A DNA stretch of 32,103 nucleotides, taken from positions 1 to 32,103 of the forward strand of contig WHSL01000047.1 in assembly GCA_009380095.1 (NCBI GenBank), written 5' to 3'. The translations under genes were made by a program, and so were the position numbers. The notes below the pieces were generated by a model. The model saw only the letters and a program-made list of their open reading frames with translations, was not told where the DNA came from and searched no databases. Below are positions 21,953 to 28,338 of the stretch, in pieces; within the stretch, counting starts at the first letter, position 1, and every line of letters begins with the position of its first letter. The stretch is from Streptosporangiales bacterium. GTDB lineage: Bacteria > Actinomycetota > Actinomycetes > Streptosporangiales > Streptosporangiaceae.

Positions 21953-23319
21953 GTGAGCGAAGCGAGCGAGGTAATGATCTGCCTCGACGGGCGGTCACCC
22001 GTACCGCAAAGCTGGCATCGCTTCCGCTGGGATTCGCCGGTCGCACCGCTCTGGGATTCGGCAAGCGGATCGGGGGACGGCCCGCAGAGATCGTCGCAAC
22101 CGAGATCCAGCAACGGACGGCCGAGCAGATCTTCAAGGTTCTCGGCGAGCTCAAGGGCGGGGCGATGAAGCTCGGCCAGGGCTTGTCGATCTTCGAGGCG
22201 GCACTGCCGCCGGAGATCGCGGAGCCGTACCGGGCCACGCTCACGAAGCTTCAGGAGGCGGCGCCGCCGCTGCCCGCGGCGACCGTGCACCGCGTGCTCG
22301 AGCAGGGTCTCGGCCCGGACTGGCGGGACCGCTTCCAGGAGTTCGACGACGAGCCGTCCGCGGCCGCGTCCATCGGGCAGGTGCACAAGGCCGTCTGGGA
22401 GGACGGCCGGACGGTGGCGGTCAAGGTCCAGTACCCAGGCGCGGGGAAGGCGCTGATCAGCGACTTCTCGCAGCTGGCCCGGCTGGGCCGGATGTTCTCC
22501 TCGCTGATGCCGGGGCTGGAGGTCAAGCCGCTCCTCGCCGAGCTGCGGGAACGGATCGTCGAGGAGCTCGACTACGGGCTGGAGGCCGAGGCGCAGCGCG
22601 CCTTCGCCGAGACCTACCGTGACGACCCTGACTTCGTGGTCCCCGAGGTGGTCGCGGACGCGGAGAACGTGCTGGTCACCGAGTGGATCGAGGGCACTCC
22701 GCTGTCCGCGATCATCTCCCGCGGGATGCCGGAGGAGCGCGACAACGCGGGGCTGCTCTACATCCGCTTCCTGCTGTCCGGGCCGTGCCGCGTGCGGATG
22801 CTGCACGCCGACCCGCATCCCGGCAACTTCCGGCTGATGGAGGACGGGCGCCTGGGGGTGCTGGACTTCGGCGCTGTCAGCCGGCTGCCGGAGGGGCCGC
22901 CGTCGGCCATCGGCAAGCTGCTGCGCATCGGGCTGCTCGGCGACGCGGAGACGGTGGAGCGCGGGCTGCGCGCCGAGGGCTTCATCCGTGAGGGCATCGA
23001 GGTCGACGCGCAGATGCTGCTCGACTTCCTGCTGCCCAGCGCGGAGCCGGCGCGGTACGAGACGTTCCACTTCAACCGGGAGTGGTTGCGCGAGGAGACG
23101 GCGCGGATCACCGAGCTGCGGCCCACCAACGTGTTGCGGCAGCTCAACCTGCCGCCGTCGTACATGCTCATCCACCGGGTGATCACCGCGGCGACCGGGG
23201 TGATGTGCCAGCTCGAGGCGGTCGTCGCGCTGCGCGGCGAGTTCGAGGACTGGCTCCCCGGCTTCATCGACGAGGACGCCGTCAACCGCGACGAACCCGA
23301 CGCCGAAGTAGTCGGCTGA
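21949..23319 (+). CDS. ABC1 (UbiB/ADCK) atypical kinase, Rv3197-like
   Basis: This is a 456-residue ABC1-family protein kinase-like protein. Motifs in order are the KLGQ signature (residues 74-77, within MKLGQGLSIFEAALPPE), the Ala-rich loop AAASIGQVHKA that replaces the Gly-rich loop, the VAVKVQYPG lysine, the EELDYGLEAEAQ helix, the HADPHPGNF catalytic loop and the LDFGAVSRLPEG metal site. All key residues are present. The start is a GTG at 21949 sharing four bases with the ThiF-like stop codon (GTGA), which implies translational coupling; the frame is open further upstream. The first residues (SERSERGN) come from a repetitive GAGCGAAGCGAGCGAG sequence. The mycobacterial equivalent is linked to WhiB7 and macrolide tolerance, and whiB7 lies 970 bp away here too. 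There is no membrane helix. Confidence 0.93.
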   Translation: MSERSERGNDLPRRAVTRTAKLASLPLGFAGRTALGFGKRIGGRPAEIVATEIQQRTAEQIFKVLGELKGGAMKLGQGLSIFEAALPPEIAEPYRATLTKLQEAAPPLPAATVHRVLEQGLGPDWRDRFQEFDDEPSAAASIGQVHKAVWEDGRTVAVKVQYPGAGKALISDFSQLARLGRMFSSLMPGLEVKPLLAELRERIVEELDYGLEAEAQRAFAETYRDDPDFVVPEVVADAENVLVTEWIEGTPLSAIISRGMPEERDNAGLLYIRFLLSGPCRVRMLHADPHPGNFRLMEDGRLGVLDFGAVSRLPEGPPSAIGKLLRIGLLGDAETVERGLRAEGFIREGIEVDAQMLLDFLLPSAEPARYETFHFNREWLREETARITELRPTNVLRQLNLPPSYMLIHRVITAATGVMCQLEAVVALRGEFEDWLPGFIDEDAVNRDEPDAEVVG

Positions 23320-23397
23320 CAGAGGCCCCGACCGGCCGCCCAACCACGCCGTCCCAAGCCCGGCCGTCAAGTCCCGGCCCTCCAATCCCGGCCGCTC

Positions 23398-23490
23398 AAC
23401 CCCAGCCCGCTCAACCCCAGCCCGCTCAACCCCGGCCGCCCGGCCCGGCCGTCCAAGCCCGGCCCCCCGGCCCGGCCGTCCAAGCCCGGC
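23398..23490. repeat. Short C-rich direct repeats
   Basis: A 14-bp unit (CTCAACCCCAGCCCG-like) is present about two and a half times in 23398-23435. A 23-bp unit beginning CCGGCCCGGCCGTCCAAG occurs twice, at 23440-23462 and 23468-23490. They lie just downstream of the ABC1 kinase gene and are not coding. Confidence 0.75.
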
Positions 23491-23606
23491 GGCCCAGGCC
23501 CGGCCGCCTAAGTCCGGCCGTCGTCACCCGATCGGCACAGCGGCGAGCATGGCCGCGGGCTCATTCGGACTGCGGCTCGGTAGGGCCGGGGGTGCGAATT
23601 TGTGAA

Positions 23607-23637
23607 GGGTCCCCGGGAGGTGACCTCCCGGGGACCC
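23607..23637. terminator. 31-nt perfect palindrome, likely terminator
   Basis: Two 15-nt arms (GGGTCCCCGGGAGGT and its exact complement) flank a single G. As RNA the stem would be very stable, with a loop of three to five bases. It lies 288 bp past the kinase stop codon and on the downstream side of the convergent small gene, so it could stop transcription from both directions. There is no T tract. Confidence 0.6.
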
Positions 23638-23734
23638 ACTTCCCCCTTCACCGCGGGGCCGCACCAGCCGGCGGCGGCCCCGGCCCCCCTGGCGTCGCGC
23701 GATGACGGGGCGGGAACGCCGTGCGGCTTCCCGA

Positions 23735-23858
23735 CGCTCCCTTCCGACGCTTCCCTCCGACGCGCCCTTGCGGACATGCCCTTGCCGACATGCCCTTGCC
23801 GACGTGCTCTTGCCGACGCACCCTTGCCGACGTGCCCTTGCCGACGTGCCCTTCCCGG
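23735..23858. repeat. Tandem array of nine 13-14-bp units
   Basis: Units begin at about 23735, 23748, 23761, 23775, 23789, 23803, 23817, 23831 and 23845. The consensus is CRTGCCCTTGCCGA; the first two units are 13 bp and more diverged, and the last is degenerate. The period is not a multiple of three, so the array is not a protein repeat. It lies in the gap between the ABC1 kinase gene and the small gene downstream of whiB7. Confidence 0.85.
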
Positions 23859-24034
23859 TGCCCCTTTCCGGGTGCTCGCCCCCCGGCGTCCCTAACGGGC
23901 TGCGCCGTCTCCGGCCCTCTCTGCGGGTTCACGGCAGAAAGGCCAGGGGAGTTCACGGTTCACGGCGCCCGGCGTCGCCGTGTCGCGGATGCGCAACGAC
24001 GACGCCGGTAGCCAGGAGTGCCGTGCCCTGAGGG

Positions 24035-24196
24035 TCAGGGCATGATCGACATGGCGTAGCGGAGCCGGATTCCGGCCTCCTCCACGCGCCGGCGTGCCCG
24101 GCGGATGGCGATGAGCCGCGCTGCCCTGCGATGCTCTTCGGCCTCCTGCAGGAGCCGTTGTATTCGGTCTTCGACGAGTTCTCGATGCATGTACAT
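24035..24196 (-). CDS. Small basic helical protein downstream of whiB7
   Basis: This is a 53-residue protein, MYMHRELVEDRI at its start, then one long amphipathic helix rich in Arg, Glu and Ala (EEHRRAARLIAIRRARRRVEE). I recall small actinobacterial proteins with a similar start but cannot name a family. An AGGAGC Shine-Dalgarno lies nine bases before the ATG at 24196. The same frame is open to a GTG at 24292 that overlaps the whiB7 stop codon by four bases (GTGA), giving an 85-residue alternative; its extra residues are Pro/Gly-rich and come from two small hairpin sequences, so I favour the short form. It is probably co-transcribed with whiB7. It could bind nucleic acid, judged only from charge. 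Confidence 0.6.
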   Translation of the reverse strand: MYMHRELVEDRIQRLLQEAEEHRRAARLIAIRRARRRVEEAGIRLRYAMSIMP

Positions 24197-24288
24197 CTGC
24201 GGAACGCTCCTATTCGCCCGCCCGGAGGGCAGGTTCGGATACGGCCGCCCTACGGGCAGGCCGTCGATCTTGTGGTCGGGTCGGTTCG

Positions 24289-24576
24289 TCACGCCGCCAC
24301 CTCCGCGGCGGGGCGCTCGGTCTTGCGCGGACGGCCACGAGGACGCTTCCGGGCGGCGGTGACGCCCCGGACGAACAGCTCGCCGCCCCAGACGCCCCAC
24401 GGCTCACGCCGGTCCAGCGCGGCGGACAGGCACTCGGCCATGACCGGGCACTCCCGGCAGACCGCCTTGGCGGCCTCGACGTCATGGGGGGACTCCGCGA
24501 AGAACAGCTCGGGGTCGGTGCGACATGGCACGTCGACGTCCTCGAGCCACGGCTCCGCGGTGGCGGGCCAGTACAT
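24289..24576 (-). CDS. whiB7: WhiB7/WblC iron-sulfur transcriptional activator
   Basis: This is a 95-residue WhiB-family protein. Four cysteines (C18, C40, C43, C49; the last three spaced Cx2Cx5C) hold a [4Fe-4S] cluster. EPWGVWGGE (58-66) is the turn that contacts the sigma factor. The AT-hook KRPRGRPRK (77-85) identifies it specifically as WhiB7, which binds AT-rich DNA upstream of -35 boxes together with the principal sigma factor. It activates intrinsic resistance genes against ribosome-targeting antibiotics. The ATG at 24576 was chosen over one ten codons upstream because AAGGGAG sits seven bases before it. Control is through a leader with an upstream ORF and terminator (24647-24974) and a promoter carrying an AT-rich element that WhiB7 itself would bind. 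Its neighbours uvrD2 and ABC1 kinase match mycobacterial synteny. Confidence 0.96.
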   Translation of the reverse strand: MYWPATAEPWLEDVDVPCRTDPELFFAESPHDVEAAKAVCRECPVMAECLSAALDRREPWGVWGGELFVRGVTAARKRPRGRPRKTERPAAEVAA

Positions 24577-24646
24577 CAGGGTTCTCCCTTCGTTGCGACA
24601 CCTCACGTGCCGTCGCGGGTTGCGCGAATCGGTTCGGACATGACTA

Positions 24647-24677
24647 AGGCCGCGGCCCCTGGTGGGGTCCGCGGCCT
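24647..24677 (-). terminator. Attenuator terminator in the whiB7 leader
   Basis: Arms AGGCCGCGG and CCGCGGCCT (9 bp) enclose a further CCCC/GGGG (4 bp), one bulged base and a four-base loop, giving 13 pairs. In transcript order it starts 24 nt after the uORF stop codon and ends about 70 nt before the whiB7 start codon. The 3' flank is TTAGTCATG, only weakly U-rich. Its 5' arm, GCGGACCCCACC in the RNA, can alternatively pair with GGTG and GGGTCCGC in the last codons of the uORF (24725-24740), which would prevent the terminator from forming. Confidence 0.8.
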
Positions 24678-24692
24678 GAAGGGAAAGCCCTC

Positions 24693-24710
24693 CCGATCTT
24701 GTTAGATCGG
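24693..24710 (-). promoter_or_regulatory. Small hairpin over the uORF stop codon
   Basis: CCGATCT and AGATCGG form a 7-bp stem with a four-base loop that contains part of the TAA stop codon of the whiB7 upstream ORF (24702-24704). A terminating ribosome would melt it. It sits between the antiterminator segment and the terminator and may time ribosome release or act as a pause hairpin. Confidence 0.5.
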
Positions 24711-24974
24711 TGGTCTCCCTGGATGCGGACCCACTCCACCATCGATTCCGACGACGGACGGGGCCTCGAGCTGCTTGACGAGGAAGGCATTCACGCGGGC
24801 GCTCACACGGCTGGTGTGGACCTCGGCGGGAATGCGGGCGCCGCCGCTACGCACGGGCAGGTAGCCGCCCACGCGAGCGAGGCCTGCCAGCTGCAGGCCG
24901 CGGCGGTCGACGTCACGGAGCACGGAGGTGCCCGGCATGACGCATGCCGACGTGAAGATCGTCATGTTGCCCAT
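24702..24974 (-). CDS. Upstream ORF (leader peptide) of whiB7
   Basis: This is a 90-codon ORF in the whiB7 5' leader. GAGAGGAGGT, one of the best Shine-Dalgarno sequences in the window, lies six bases before the ATG at 24974, so it is surely translated. It begins MGNMTIFTSACVMPG and ends HPGRPPI. It resembles no family that I know. Most codons have G or C in the third position, but near the end the run GGA-ATC-GAT-GGT-GGA-GTG-GGT has several codons unusual for this genome, followed by CAT, CCA, AGA and CCA. The same bases form the antiterminator segment. Known whiB7/wblC leaders use translation of such an ORF to sense ribosome inhibition: completed translation favours the terminator, stalling favours read-through. 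That this ORF works so is inference from the layout. Confidence 0.8.
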   Translation of the reverse strand: MGNMTIFTSACVMPGTSVLRDVDRRGLQLAGLARVGGYLPVRSGGARIPAEVHTSRVSARVNAFLVKQLEAPSVVGIDGGVGPHPGRPPI

Positions 24975-24997
24975 CACGGCACCTCCTCTCAAGACAT

Positions 24998-25015
24998 CGC
25001 AGGGGGACCCCTGCG
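24998..25015 (-). promoter_or_regulatory. 5'-end hairpin of the whiB7 leader
   Basis: CGCAGGGG and CCCCTGCG form a stem about ten bases downstream of the predicted transcription start and directly before the uORF Shine-Dalgarno (24981-24990). It might stabilise the long leader or keep the ribosome-binding site free of other pairing. The loop is tight (two to four bases). Confidence 0.45.
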
Positions 25016-25030
25016 GAAGCGTGCGAGATG

Positions 25031-25069
25031 AGCTTATGAGGCCGCCCAGATCGCCGCAACAAATTTTCG
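25031..25069 (-). promoter_or_regulatory. whiB7 promoter with AT-rich WhiB7-binding element
   Basis: On the minus strand a -35 box TTGCGG (25054-25059) and a -10 box TAAGCT (25031-25036) are separated by exactly 17 bp. One base upstream of the -35 box lies AAAATTT (25061-25067), the only such AT run nearby; this is the placement known for WhiB7-dependent promoters. The start of transcription should be near 25024, giving a leader of roughly 450 nt. Further upstream, GGGAAA and TTTCCC (25075-25091, 5-nt spacer) form a dyad that may bind another regulator. Confidence 0.8.
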
Positions 25070-25105
25070 ACCTGGGGAAACGTGATTTCCCTTCGTCCCC
25101 GGTGA

Positions 25106-25134
25106 GCCGCGTGGCCGGGTCAGGCCGCCGCGGC
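25106..25134 (-). terminator. Probable terminator after tesB
   Basis: GCCGCG/CGCGGC (6 bp) and GGCC/GGCC (4 bp) form an interrupted stem with a small internal loop, just after the tesB stop codon and before the whiB7 promoter. It would separate the uvrD2-tesB transcript from whiB7. There is no T tract. Confidence 0.45.
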
Positions 25135-25151
25135 CGGGAATGGGGACGATC

Positions 25152-26030
25152 TCAGCCCGAGGGCCCGGACGGCTCCGACGGCTCCGGGTCGGTGATCCGC
25201 AGCAGCCCCTCCTGGACCACCGAGCAGACCAACTCGCCCTGCCGGTTGAACACCTGACCACGCGCCAGACCGAGCGCACCCGAGGCGTTCGGCGCCTCCT
25301 GCGCGTACAGCAGCCAGTCGTCGGCACGGAACGGCCGGTGGAACCACATCGCGTGATCGAGGCTCGCCCCGCTCACGTCGCCCCAGGCCTTGCCGTGCGC
25401 GAGCAGCACCGTGTCGAGCAGCGTCATGTCGGAGGCGTACGTCATCAGGCAGACGTGCAGCAGCTGATCGTCGGGCAGCTCACCCACGGTCTTCAGCCAG
25501 ACCCGGTTCTCGTCCGTGGCGAGGCTCGGGTCGCGCTGCGCCTCCCAGCTGAGCGGGCCGACGAAGCGCAGGTCGAAGGGGCGCTCCGAGAAGCTCGGCA
25601 CCTTGCCGAAGACCTCCTCGAGCCGCTCGTGGTACGGCCTCAGCTCCCCCGGCTCCGGCACCTCGGGCATCGCGGCCGCGTGCTCCAGGCCGGTCTCCGG
25701 GATGTGGAACGACGCCGACAGCGTGAAGATCGTCTTGCCGTGCTGCACGGCGGCCACCCGGCGGGTGGTGAAGGACCGCCCGTCCCGCACCCGGTCGACG
25801 AGGTAGACGATCGGCACCGCCGGATCCCCGGGCCTGATGAAGTACGCGTGCAGCGAGTGCACCTGCCGGTCGTCGGGGACCGTACGGCCCGCCGCGACCA
25901 GCGCCTGCCCGGCGACCTGCCCGCCGAACACCCGCTGCATGCGGTCGTCCGGACTGCGGCCGCGGAATATGTCGACCTCGATGCGCTCCAGGTCGAGGAT
26001 CTCCAGCAGATCCTTCAACGACTCACTCAT
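25152..26030 (-). CDS. tesB: Acyl-CoA thioesterase II (TesB family)
   Basis: This is a 292-residue double-hotdog thioesterase that hydrolyses acyl-CoA to free acid and CoA. The N-terminal hotdog carries RVFGGQVAGQALVAA and SLHAYFIRPGD, both TesB signatures. The C-terminal hotdog carries the catalytic positions: Asp in SLDHAMWFH, the hydroxyl residue in PNASGALGLARG, and Gln in VVQEGLLR. The last dozen residues are a Pro/Ser/Glu tail. The ATG at 26030 has a GGGAGGA Shine-Dalgarno at good spacing. It starts 39 bp after uvrD2 on the same strand, so the two are likely co-transcribed. In mycobacteria uvrD2 and whiB7 are neighbours; here tesB stands between them. Confidence 0.94.
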   Translation of the reverse strand: MSESLKDLLEILDLERIEVDIFRGRSPDDRMQRVFGGQVAGQALVAAGRTVPDDRQVHSLHAYFIRPGDPAVPIVYLVDRVRDGRSFTTRRVAAVQHGKTIFTLSASFHIPETGLEHAAAMPEVPEPGELRPYHERLEEVFGKVPSFSERPFDLRFVGPLSWEAQRDPSLATDENRVWLKTVGELPDDQLLHVCLMTYASDMTLLDTVLLAHGKAWGDVSGASLDHAMWFHRPFRADDWLLYAQEAPNASGALGLARGQVFNRQGELVCSVVQEGLLRITDPEPSEPSGPSG

Positions 26031-26069
26031 CGACTCGGTCCTCCCGCAGCCCACATCCGCCTGACGCGA

Positions 26070-28154
26070 CTAGTCGTGGATCTCCCCGGTTCCGGGCTCC
26101 CGACCCGCGCAGAGATCGAGCACGGCGGAACCGTACCGGTCCAGCTTGACCGCGCCCACCCCCGGCACACGGGCGAGCCCCGCCGAGTCCTCCGGCCGCG
26201 CCTCGGCGATGGCCTGCAGCGTCGCGTCGGTGAGCACCACGTACGCGGGCACCTTCTGCTCCTGGGAGACGCCGAGCCGCCACTCCTTCAGCCGCTCCAG
26301 CAGCACCTCGTCGTAGTCGGCCGGGCAGTCGGCGCACCGGCCGAGCTTGCGCTCCACGGCGGCGGTGAGCGTACGGCCGCAGACCCGGCAGGGCAGCGGC
26401 CCGGCCCGCTGCGCCCGCCGGCGCGTCCGGCCCTCGGCGGCCAGCGACGGCGACGCGGGGCGCAGCCCGTCCAGGAAGCGCGAGGGCTTGCGGCCGCGCC
26501 GCCCGCCCGGCGAGCGGGCCAGCGCCCAGGACAGCCCCAGGTGCACGCGCGCCCGGGTGACGCCCACGTACAGCAGCCGCCGCTCCTCCTCGACCTGGTC
26601 GTAGGTCTCGGCGTAGACGATCGGCAGCATGCCCTCGGTGAGTCCGACGAGGAACACCGCGTCCCACTCCAGACCCTTGGCGGCGTGCAGCGAGGCGAGC
26701 GTGACGCCCTCCAGCGCGGGCGCCTCCTGCGCGGCGGCGCGGGCCTCCAGCTCGGCGACGAAGCCGGCCATGGTGGCGTCGCCGTCGTCGGCCGCGACGT
26801 CCTCCGCGAGCTGGGCCAGTGCGGCCAGCGACTCCCAGCGCTCCCGCGCGGCGCCCGCGCCCTGCGGCTGCCTGTCGGTGAAGCCCATCCCGCCGAGCAC
26901 GTGCCGTACGGCCGGGACCAGCGGCTCGCCGTCGTACGACCGGATGGCGGCGCGCAGCAGGTGCACCGCCTGCTTGACCTCCTGGCGCTCGAAGAACCGC
27001 TCCCCGCCGCGCAGCACGTACGGTACGCCGACGTCGGCGAAGGCCTGCTCGTACGGCTCCGACTGCGCGTTGGTCCGGAACAGTACGGCGATCTCGCGCG
27101 CGGCCACGCCCGACTCGATGAGCGCCCGGGCCCGCTGGGCGACGGCCGCCGCCTCGGCGAGCTCGTCGTCGTACTCGGTGAAGCTCGGCTCCGGGCCCTC
27201 GTCGCGCTGCGCCTGCAGCTCCAGCCGGTACCGCCGGGCCGGGCCGCGCGCCCCGCCCATCACCCCGTTGGCCAGCCGCACCACCTGCGGCGTGGACCGA
27301 TAGTCGCGGGCCAGCCGGACCACCGTGGCCTCGGGGTGCTCCTGCTCGAAGCCGAGCAGGTAGGACGGGGTGGCGCCGGTGAAGGAGTAGATGGTCTGGT
27401 TCGGGTCGCCGACCACGCACACGTCGTCGCGGCCGCCGCGCCACGTGTCGAGCAGCAGCTTCTGCAGCGGGTTGACGTCCTGGTACTCGTCCACCACGAA
27501 GTGCCGGTACTGGTCCCGGACCTGCTCGGCCACGTCGGCGTGCTCGGTGAGCATGGCGACCGTGAGCTCGAGCATGGACTCGAAGTCGAGCAGGTTACGG
27601 TCGCGGCGCAGCTCCTCGTACGCCTCGAAGACGCGCGCCACGTCCCGCGGCCCGATCGGCGGCGTACGGCCCGCCTTGGCTGCGGCCTCCTCGTAGTCGG
27701 CCGGGCGCACCTGGGTGACCTTGGCCCACTCGATCTCCGCCGCGGTGTCGCGCAGCTCGGGGCGGCCCAGCGACAGGCCGAGCCGGTTCGCGGTCTCCGC
27801 GATCGCGCCGGTCTTGCGCTCGAGGATCTTGGGCGGCGGGCCGCCCACCACCTTGGGCCAGAAGAACGTGAGCTGCCGCAGGGCCGCAGCGTGGAACGTG
27901 CGCGCCTGCACGCGCGGGGCGCCGAGCCGGCGCAGCCGTCCGCGCATCTCACCCGCGGCGCGGGCGGTGAAGGTGACGGCGAGCACCCGCGGCTCGTCCA
28001 TCACGCCGGACGCCACCCCGTACGCGATCCGGTGCGTGATGGCGGAGGTCTTGCCGGTGCCGGCGCCCGCGAGGACGCAGACCGGGCCGCGCACGGCGCG
28101 GGCCACGGCGCGCTGCTCCGGGTCCAGCCCCTCGAGGATCGCGTCCGGCTCCAT
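26070..28154 (-). CDS. uvrD2: ATP-dependent DNA helicase UvrD2
   Basis: This is a 694-residue superfamily 1A 3'-5' helicase. Motifs in order: Q-motif-like PEQRAVARAV, Walker A AGAGTGKT near residue 32, DEYQDVNPLQ (Walker B), GDPNQTIYSFTG (III), then SLHAAKGLEWDAVFL (V) and EERRLLYVGVTRAR (VI). After the helicase core a tetracysteine module (C589, C592, C607, C610) and a C-terminal HRDC domain (about 620-690) identify it as UvrD2 rather than UvrD1 or PcrA. The mycobacterial enzyme needs its tetracysteine region for helicase activity and is essential there. The length matches Rv3198c (about 700). It starts at an ATG with GGGGGG upstream. Probably the first gene of a uvrD2-tesB unit. Confidence 0.96.
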   Translation of the reverse strand: MEPDAILEGLDPEQRAVARAVRGPVCVLAGAGTGKTSAITHRIAYGVASGVMDEPRVLAVTFTARAAGEMRGRLRRLGAPRVQARTFHAAALRQLTFFWPKVVGGPPPKILERKTGAIAETANRLGLSLGRPELRDTAAEIEWAKVTQVRPADYEEAAAKAGRTPPIGPRDVARVFEAYEELRRDRNLLDFESMLELTVAMLTEHADVAEQVRDQYRHFVVDEYQDVNPLQKLLLDTWRGGRDDVCVVGDPNQTIYSFTGATPSYLLGFEQEHPEATVVRLARDYRSTPQVVRLANGVMGGARGPARRYRLELQAQRDEGPEPSFTEYDDELAEAAAVAQRARALIESGVAAREIAVLFRTNAQSEPYEQAFADVGVPYVLRGGERFFERQEVKQAVHLLRAAIRSYDGEPLVPAVRHVLGGMGFTDRQPQGAGAARERWESLAALAQLAEDVAADDGDATMAGFVAELEARAAAQEAPALEGVTLASLHAAKGLEWDAVFLVGLTEGMLPIVYAETYDQVEEERRLLYVGVTRARVHLGLSWALARSPGGRRGRKPSRFLDGLRPASPSLAAEGRTRRRAQRAGPLPCRVCGRTLTAAVERKLGRCADCPADYDEVLLERLKEWRLGVSQEQKVPAYVVLTDATLQAIAEARPEDSAGLARVPGVGAVKLDRYGSAVLDLCAGREPGTGEIHD

Positions 28155-28255
28155 GCAGACCCCCCATGCGTCGCTCCCGTTTCGCGGGGGTCATCCTCTC
28201 AGACCCGTGACTCCGCCAGCCGCCCACGCGCCAGGGACTTCAGCAGCCACATTTT

Positions 28256-28310
28256 GGGGGAAGGATTTTGCGACCGCGACCTGCGGTTTCTCCCACAAAA
28301 TCCTTCCCCC
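28256..28310. repeat. AT-containing inverted repeat between copC and uvrD2
   Basis: Perfect 15-nt arms GGGGGAAGGATTTTG (28256-28270) and its complement (28296-28310) enclose a 25-nt spacer that has its own small hairpin (CCGC/GCGG). It lies 29-83 nt after the stop codon of the CopC gene and about 100 nt upstream of uvrD2, both on the minus strand. It could be the terminator of the copper operon. Its A/T-containing arms differ from every other hairpin in the window, so a repeat element or protein-binding site is also possible. Confidence 0.75.
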
Positions 28311-28338
28311 GATTTGTTGGGCCCGGGTCCGTGGTCGG

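Larger units (their letters stand above)
23320..24034. other. 715-bp repeat-rich non-coding region after the ABC1 kinase gene
   Basis: I see no gene. In order it holds a C-rich stretch with short direct repeats (23398-23490), a very stable palindrome (23607-23637), a 14-bp tandem array (23735-23858) and about 170 bp without recognisable features before the stop codon of the small minus-strand gene. Open frames through it are low-complexity and change with the repeats. Confidence 0.65.

Noticed and set aside
22900-23705. Continuation of coding sequence past the ABC1 kinase stop codon (Gln/Pro repeat protein)
   Set aside because: It arises from C-rich direct repeats in non-coding DNA and lies in a shifted frame.
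23735-23858. CRISPR array
   Set aside because: Units are 13-14 bp and contiguous with no spacers, and there are no cas genes.
24210-24485. Alternative gene overlapping whiB7 in another frame
   Set aside because: WhiB7 is certain in its own frame, with four cysteines and AT-hook; the other frame is a shadow.
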